10,722 bases of DNA, taken from assembly GCA_022842255.1 (NCBI GenBank), contig JALHPW010000110.1, positions 1 through 10,722 of the forward strand, read 5' to 3'. Every line of letters begins with the position of its first letter. The stretch's first letter is position 1. The DNA comes from Saprospiraceae bacterium (GTDB lineage: Bacteria > Bacteroidota > Bacteroidia > Chitinophagales > Saprospiraceae). Below, piece by piece: positions 6,952-10,722 of this stretch. The position numbers and the translations under genes were made by a program. The notes beneath the pieces are model-generated. The model searched no databases. It was not told the DNA's origin and worked only from the letters and a program-made list of their open reading frames with translations.

Positions 6952-7121
6952 GTATGGTGGGCAGTCGTCGGTCGGTTCAAAAGAAGTGGGAAACGCAGCC
7001 TGGCTAAAAATGTTGGTCAGAGCGCAGCCCAAAAATGCGGGTTTTCTCAAAACTTGTTGGATTCCCGGAAAAATATTTTCCCGCAGTAGCCAATTTTGTG
7101 CCGAATTGAAAATCATCACGA

Positions 7122-7129
7122 TACTTTTG
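7122..7129 (+). promoter_or_regulatory. -7 promoter element of the DUF937 gene
   Basis: TACTTTTG matches TAnnTTTG exactly and points at the DUF937 gene. A TTTG at 7095-7098 could be the -33 element with a 23-nt gap. Transcription would start near 7136, giving a leader of about 107 nt that contains both palindromes at 7158-7177 and 7195-7209. The 291-nt stretch from 6952 to 7242 holds no convincing gene, only this divergent regulatory region. Confidence 0.5.
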
Positions 7130-7157
7130 AACACCTTTGCGTCAAAGTGCGGCCTTC

Positions 7158-7177
7158 GGAATTTTGTTCAAAATTCC
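7158..7177. promoter_or_regulatory. Perfect 9-bp inverted repeat in the DUF937 leader
   Basis: GGAATTTTG (7158-7166) and CAAAATTCC (7169-7177) are exact reverse complements separated by TT. The tight spacer fits a dimeric DNA-binding protein site better than an RNA hairpin, though a stem with loop GTTC is possible. No regulator is identified. Confidence 0.45.
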
Positions 7178-7194
7178 ATTTCGGGCAATCACCG

Positions 7195-7209
7195 TGGAAC
7201 CTGGTTCCA
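7195..7209. promoter_or_regulatory. 15-bp palindrome in the DUF937 leader
   Basis: TGGAACC and GGTTCCA are exact reverse complements around a single central T. The centre lies about 34 nt from that of the palindrome at 7158-7177 and 41 nt before the DUF937 ATG. It may be an operator or part of a leader structure. Confidence 0.4.
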
Positions 7210-7242
7210 ATTCACCTTCACCAACAATATAAGTTTCTGATT

Positions 7243-7869
7243 ATGAACTTAATGGACATCCTTCAAGGCCAACTTTCCGAAGAAATGGTCGGCCAACTCT
7301 CTGAGCACATCGGCGCAGAGCCCCAACAAACGGCCCAGGCTGCAAACGGAATTTTTGCCACCCTTTTGGGCGGTCTTGCCAATAATGCTTCCTCGGAAGG
7401 CGGACTTTCTGCACTGGCCAACGCGCTCGACCGCGACCACGACGGGTCTATGCTCGACGATTTGGCAGGCATGGTAGGCGGAATGCTGCAAGGCAGCGGA
7501 CAAGAGTCGCGCGCTACCAATGGTCTTGGGATGCTCAACCACATCCTCGGCGACCGTCAGGAAGTGGCTGCAGAGCAAATTGGACAATCTTCTGGCCTCA
7601 GCGCCGGACAGGTCATGAAACTCCTGCCTATCCTCGCCCCTATTGTGATGAGCGTATTGGGTAAAACCAAAAATTCAGGCGGACTGGACCTTGGCGGACT
7701 TGCAGGCGTGCTCATGGGCGGCGCCCAACAAGCACAACAACAAGACGGCATGGGCGATTTGCTCGGCAATATCCTGGGTTCCGTCATGGGTGGCAACCAA
7801 CAGCAGCCTCAACAAGACGGCGGCGGTTTGTTGGGCTCGGTTCTGGGCGGACTCTTTGGCAAACGGTAA
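7243..7869 (+). CDS. DUF937 family protein
   Basis: The 208-residue product starts at ATG 7243 (MNLMDILQGQLSEEM). The longer frame from 7096 adds 49 residues, mostly from the leader, and is rejected. The DUF937 (YidB-like) domain spans most of the protein; helical blocks with AAQAANGIFATLL-like sequence (about 31-42), ALANALDRDHDGSMLDDL (57-74) and VMKLLPILAPIVMSVLG (124-140) are visible. DRDHDGSMLDDL resembles an EF-hand calcium loop (DxDxDG) but has Leu, not Glu, at position 12. The last about 60 residues are Gly-, Gln- and Leu-rich with repeated LLGxxLGxVMGG-like segments. There is no signal peptide. The function of this family is unknown. It is divergent from the HD-mutY-ssb-gldE operon and convergent with the Kazal/PKD gene. 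Confidence 0.88.
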   Translation: MNLMDILQGQLSEEMVGQLSEHIGAEPQQTAQAANGIFATLLGGLANNASSEGGLSALANALDRDHDGSMLDDLAGMVGGMLQGSGQESRATNGLGMLNHILGDRQEVAAEQIGQSSGLSAGQVMKLLPILAPIVMSVLGKTKNSGGLDLGGLAGVLMGGAQQAQQQDGMGDLLGNILGSVMGGNQQQPQQDGGGLLGSVLGGLFGKR

Positions 7870-7900
7870 TTCTAGTTGAATTATCAGGTTTGTTGATAGA

Positions 7901-8052
7901 AAGAGGCGGGCATTAGAAGGTTGATTGGGTTTATGAGGTTGATGAGGGTTTATTTTTTGCACCCTAAAAGTGGATAATTCCTGCTTTTTTGAGTGCAAGT
8001 ATCAACTTTCATCAACCTCATAAACCCCATCAACCTTCCAAGCCCGCCTCTT
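7901..8052. repeat. Long imperfect inverted repeat with ~9-nt internal units
   Basis: The left arm (7901-7964) and right arm (7991-8052) are near reverse complements over about 62 nt. The outer 11 nt (AAGAGGCGGGC and GCCCGCCTCTT) and a 19-nt core (7927-7945 with 8009-8027) match exactly. Each arm contains four 9-nt units such as GGTTGATTG, GGTTTATGA and GGTTGATGA. The 26-nt loop has a T6 run (7985-7990). The element sits between the convergent stops of the DUF937 gene (7869) and the Kazal/PKD gene (8086), so it may end both transcripts. The rest of the 216-nt gap shows no gene. The copy at 4669-4759 is related. Confidence 0.88.
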
Positions 8053-8085
8053 GTTTTTTGGATAATTGGGTGTGTCCTTTAAAAA

Positions 8086-10086
8086 CTATCGCTCCACTAC
8101 CAATTTCCGCACCACGGCCCCCTTGTCTGTTTGCACATGCAGCACATATAATCCCGTCGGAAGCTGCCTGGTCTCGATTTCGAAACGGGTATCGGTCAGT
8201 ACCTTTTCCCACACCGTTTTCCCCAATACATCATATAACCTCGCCCCATTTACCTGAGCATGGTTGACCTGGACAAATGCTTCGGATTGAGCCGGATTGG
8301 GCATTATCTCGATTTGAATTGATTGGTTGGTTGGTTCGCCAACCGCACTGGTCAAATTCAAGAGAAAACAATACACATCGGTGCAAGTCCCCGCGAAATC
8401 GCTGATTTCCAGGCAAATTTGATAGGTGCCTGCTGCCGGGTAAGTATGGGTAACCGTATCAAATACGCCGGGATGCAGCGGCGAACCGTCGCCAAAATTC
8501 AGGAGGGAGGCCTCGGCGTTGACGGACAGGTTTTTAATCAGGACTTTATTTCCCGAAAGTATTTCCACCTCGAAAAGGGCCTTGCACGATGTATTTTCGC
8601 AACAAACGCCTTTGGTCCAGGACGTGACGCCGCCATAATGGATGGCATAACATTCGTTGTCGTAGGTCACCTCGTCGCAGCCGCAAACGGGGTCGTAAAT
8701 TTCGAAACAGATTGCGGAAGAGTCAATCCAGGCTGGGTTTACGCACTGATCTGGGCAGATACCCGGCGTCCAGGAGGTGATTCCGTTGTAATTGTACGCC
8801 ACACATTCATTTGGATAGGTAATTCCGTCACAACCACAAACGGGGTCGTACACAGCCGGACAAACCACATTGGGATCGATGACCGTTGGGTCCAAACAGG
8901 CTTGTCCCGCCACTTTGATTTTTTTACAAACCGAGCCACCACATTGGGTTCCATCAGCAAAAACTCCTGAAACGGTCAGGCAAACCTCATATTCACCTGG
9001 GTCAAAAAAATTGAGGGTTGGGACCTCTTCAAAAGAGGTTTGTCCATTGCCAAAATCCCAATACCAACTTGTGATGTTACCTCCTGGAAACACGGATTCA
9101 TCCTGAAAAGTCCAGACAGTAAGCGAGCCGCCTGTGTTTTCCCCTATAAAATCAAGGTATAGGTTATTACAGATACTCCCACAAATACCTGGTTTCCAGG
9201 ATGTTACCCCACCATAGTTATACGCTGAGCAAGCATTGTCGTAGGTAACCCCATCGCAACCACAAACCGGGATAAACGCCAGCGGGCATGCCACGGTGGA
9301 ATCGATTTGGCTGGGCTCCACACAGAGCGCCTCCACCTCGATGGCTCGGCAAACCGTACAGGTTTCTGGCGTGAAATCGCCGGTGGGGTAGGTGGCACAG
9401 AGCACATGGGTGCCAGGTTCGTTGAACAGGTGTACAAAATCAAGTCCGGAGCCCGTTACCGAACCGCCATCCAGCGACCAGTTTGCGTAGAAAAAGAAGG
9501 GCGGGTCAATATCGCCAAAATCAAACTCGGCGTGTAAAGCGGTTCCATTCAAATCGTATTCGAATTCGTACTGGCAGTTGTCGAAACAGTCGTCTGTAAT
9601 GGTCACAGTTTGACAAAAGGTCCCTTCGCAGATTTGGCCATTCGAGGTTTGGGCGCTTACGGTGAGACAGACGGTATAAGTACCGGGTTCGGCATAACTG
9701 TGAACAGGATTTTGCACCGTGGAGGAGGCCCCGTCGCCAAAATCCCAAGCCCAACTGGAAATCTGCGCATTGGGCATAAAGCTTTGATCGCTGAAGGCAA
9801 CAGAGGTAGACTGGGTAATCAAAAAGGAAACAAAGCTGACATTGAGCGCGGTGCAGTTGTTTCCTGCACAGGGTCCTGCAACCCAGGAGTTCACCCCACC
9901 CCAATTATACGCCTCACACTCGTTGCCGTAGGTTAGGCCGTTGCAACCGCATACGGGATCGAAAAGGGTGAAACAGCCTGCATTGGGGTCGAGGTGTGTG
10001 CTGTCCACACAGTTCGGTTGGGCGTGTGTACCAAGTTGGGGGACTAAAAGGCCCAATAGGGCAAAGAATCGGAAGAGATGGTTCAT
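8086..10086 (-). CDS. Secreted Kazal/PKD mosaic protein with T9SS sorting domain
   Basis: From ATG 10086 the product has 666 residues; the longer frame to 10176 adds 30 residues ahead of a good signal peptide and is rejected. Signal peptide about 1-22 (MNHLFRFFALLGLL..., cleavage near THA-Q). Order: Kazal-like 1 (26-73), PKD 1 (about 80-164, SWAWDFGDG at 111-119), degenerate PKD-like (about 173-252, no DFGDG), Kazal-like 2 (255-302), PKD 3 (about 308-393, SWYWDFGNG at 340-348), Kazal-like 3 (397-444), Kazal-like 4 (448-495), PKD 4 (about 501-579, LNFGDG at 529-534), then the type A T9SS sorting domain (about 591-666, with MPNPAQSE, PTGLYVLHV and the basic end KLVVER). It is exported across the outer membrane by T9SS and is likely anchored or released at the surface. 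PKD domains usually mediate adhesion; Kazal domains often inhibit serine proteases. Either role is possible here. Cys-rich, so probably disulfide-rich. Confidence 0.9.
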   Translation of the reverse strand: MNHLFRFFALLGLLVPQLGTHAQPNCVDSTHLDPNAGCFTLFDPVCGCNGLTYGNECEAYNWGGVNSWVAGPCAGNNCTALNVSFVSFLITQSTSVAFSDQSFMPNAQISSWAWDFGDGASSTVQNPVHSYAEPGTYTVCLTVSAQTSNGQICEGTFCQTVTITDDCFDNCQYEFEYDLNGTALHAEFDFGDIDPPFFFYANWSLDGGSVTGSGLDFVHLFNEPGTHVLCATYPTGDFTPETCTVCRAIEVEALCVEPSQIDSTVACPLAFIPVCGCDGVTYDNACSAYNYGGVTSWKPGICGSICNNLYLDFIGENTGGSLTVWTFQDESVFPGGNITSWYWDFGNGQTSFEEVPTLNFFDPGEYEVCLTVSGVFADGTQCGGSVCKKIKVAGQACLDPTVIDPNVVCPAVYDPVCGCDGITYPNECVAYNYNGITSWTPGICPDQCVNPAWIDSSAICFEIYDPVCGCDEVTYDNECYAIHYGGVTSWTKGVCCENTSCKALFEVEILSGNKVLIKNLSVNAEASLLNFGDGSPLHPGVFDTVTHTYPAAGTYQICLEISDFAGTCTDVYCFLLNLTSAVGEPTNQSIQIEIMPNPAQSEAFVQVNHAQVNGARLYDVLGKTVWEKVLTDTRFEIETRQLPTGLYVLHVQTDKGAVVRKLVVER

Positions 10087-10132
10087 ACTGATGAATGTTG
10101 AAATATTAAAAAAATACGGTTTTTGGGCAAGA

Positions 10133-10160
10133 CGGTTGGCTCGGTTGGGCTCGTTGGGCC
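10133..10160 (+). repeat. Short tandem tract of ~9-nt units upstream of the Kazal/PKD gene
   Basis: Three tandem units, CGGTTGGCT, CGGTTGGGCT and CGTTGGGCC, lie 47 nt before the Kazal/PKD start codon. The period resembles that of the inverted-repeat elements, but the unit is different and I found no inverted partner within about 150 nt. The 224-nt gap 10087-10310 between the divergent genes holds no gene. Confidence 0.5.
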
Positions 10161-10247
10161 ATTCCTTGTTTTGCATTCGTTAAAAGAAATCGTTCCCCAC
10201 AATATTCTGCATACACGGAAACAGGCAAAAAATGCTGGCAATCATTC

Positions 10248-10255
10248 TACTTTTG
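10248..10255 (+). promoter_or_regulatory. -7 promoter element of the GT-C-like gene
   Basis: TACTTTTG matches TAnnTTTG exactly, 55 nt before the ATG at 10311. Transcription would start near 10262. A hairpin with a 7-8 bp stem (10266-10273 with 10278-10285, loop CAAT) lies at the start of the leader. No clear -33 element was seen. Confidence 0.55.
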
Positions 10256-10310
10256 CCCCCGCTTCTGCCCGGTCAATACTGGGCAATCCGCTCAATTCGA
10301 CTTCGATCTT

Positions 10311-10722
10311 ATGGCTGCAAAAAGCAAATCAAATCTCGCGCGCACCCAGAAGGCTGCCACTGTTTCCCCTAAAAAGGAAAAAACCGGACCGGCGCCCAAA
10401 ACCGAAACCTTCCGCCCCGGGTTCTGGAGCCATCATTGGATGCCCTCGCTGATTTTATTGGCGGCGGCGTTTGCGCTTTATTTTATCGGCCTCCAATATG
10501 GTTATGTGCTGGACGATGAGATGGCCTACTGGAAAAACGAATACGTTCAAAAAGGGCTTTCGGGACTAAAGCAGATTTTTACCACCGATAGCTTCATGGG
10601 CTATTTCAAAGAGCAAAAATTCCTGCTGGAAGGAGGGCGTTATCGACCACTGTCGCTCGCAACTTTCGCCATGGAGGTAGAGTTTTTTGGGGCCAACAAA
10701 CCCGCCGTTGGGCACTTTTTCA
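10311..10722 (+). CDS. Membrane protein resembling a GT-C glycosyltransferase, 3' end cut by window edge
   Basis: 137 codons are visible and the frame stays open to the right edge. Residues 1-35 are cytoplasmic, basic and Pro/Lys-rich. A transmembrane helix follows at about 44-64 (SLILLAAAFALYFIGLQYGY). Directly after it comes VLDDEMAYWKNEYVQKGLSG (66-85), with acidic residues Asp68, Asp69 and Glu70. This matches the first extracytoplasmic loop of GT-C enzymes (PMT/ArnT/TMTC type), where acidic residues coordinate or act on the lipid-phosphate sugar donor. A block with EGGRYRPLSLATFAMEVEFFG (107-127, core given) then precedes the next expected helix. These features suggest a glycosyltransferase for protein or glycan modification in the envelope, possibly with TPR repeats later as in TMTC proteins. 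That is an inference from about one fifth or less of a typical protein, so the name is provisional. Confidence 0.7.
   Translation, partial: MAAKSKSNLARTQKAATVSPKKEKTGPAPKTETFRPGFWSHHWMPSLILLAAAFALYFIGLQYGYVLDDEMAYWKNEYVQKGLSGLKQIFTTDSFMGYFKEQKFLLEGGRYRPLSLATFAMEVEFFGANKPAVGHFF

Noticed and set aside
6952..7134. 61-residue N-terminal extension of the HD-domain protein
   Set aside because: It lies outside the fold, and the Met at 6951 gives the normal family length of about 196. I cannot fully exclude it, since the frame is open and no promoter was found.
7096..7242. 49-residue N-terminal extension of the DUF937 protein
   Set aside because: Codons cover the likely -7 element and the palindromes, and the recognised family N-terminus starts at 7243.
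7901..8052. CRISPR array
   Set aside because: The 9-nt periodic units are contiguous, without spacers, and are arranged as inverted arms; no cas gene is near.
10087..10176. N-terminal extension of the Kazal/PKD protein by 30 residues
   Set aside because: It would place Asn/Pro-rich sequence, encoded by the 10133-10160 repeat tract, ahead of a normal signal peptide.

Overview
The window looks like chromosomal DNA of a member of the Bacteroidota, most likely a Saprospiria-type organism (Haliscomenobacter/Lewinella-like). Evidence for this is the mutY-ssb-gldE gene order, a secreted protein ending in a type IX secretion (Por/CTD type A) sorting domain, promoter elements of the Bacteroidota type (TAnnTTTG) and weak or absent Shine-Dalgarno sequences. 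The genus is an inference; the phylum call is firm.

Layout, left to right. (1) Positions 1-1026, minus: the N-terminal 342 codons of an exported caspase-like (C14) peptidase, cut by the window edge. (2) 1145-1726, minus: a secreted YceI-family protein with a clear rho-independent terminator. (3) 1939-2307, plus: ribosomal protein bL19 (rplS), divergent from yceI and ending at a strong hairpin. (4) 2402-3238, minus: a secreted thioredoxin-fold protein with a CGWC site and a long Ser/Thr-rich linker. (5) 3365-6951, minus: a likely operon transcribed in the order HD-domain hydrolase, mutY, ssb, gldE. The partner gldD, which follows gldE in Flavobacterium, is not there. (6) 7243-7869, plus: a DUF937 protein divergent from the operon. 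(7) 8086-10086, minus: a 666-residue secreted mosaic of four Kazal-like and four PKD or PKD-like domains plus a T9SS sorting domain. (8) 10311-10722, plus: the start of a membrane protein resembling GT-C glycosyltransferases (PMT/TMTC-like), cut by the window edge.

The genes do not form one pathway. The operon joins DNA maintenance (MutY, SSB) with a gliding/T9SS-associated membrane protein (GldE). T9SS is also the route implied for the Kazal/PKD protein.

The least explained DNA is intergenic. Two imperfect inverted-repeat elements (7901-8052 and 4669-4759) are built from the same roughly 9-nt GGTTGATGG/GGTTTATGA-like units. A third tract (10133-10160) has a similar period but a different unit. 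I see no convincing undescribed defence or metabolic system. The repeat family, the regularly spaced Kazal/PKD mosaic and the caspase-like protein are the parts that deserve a second look.
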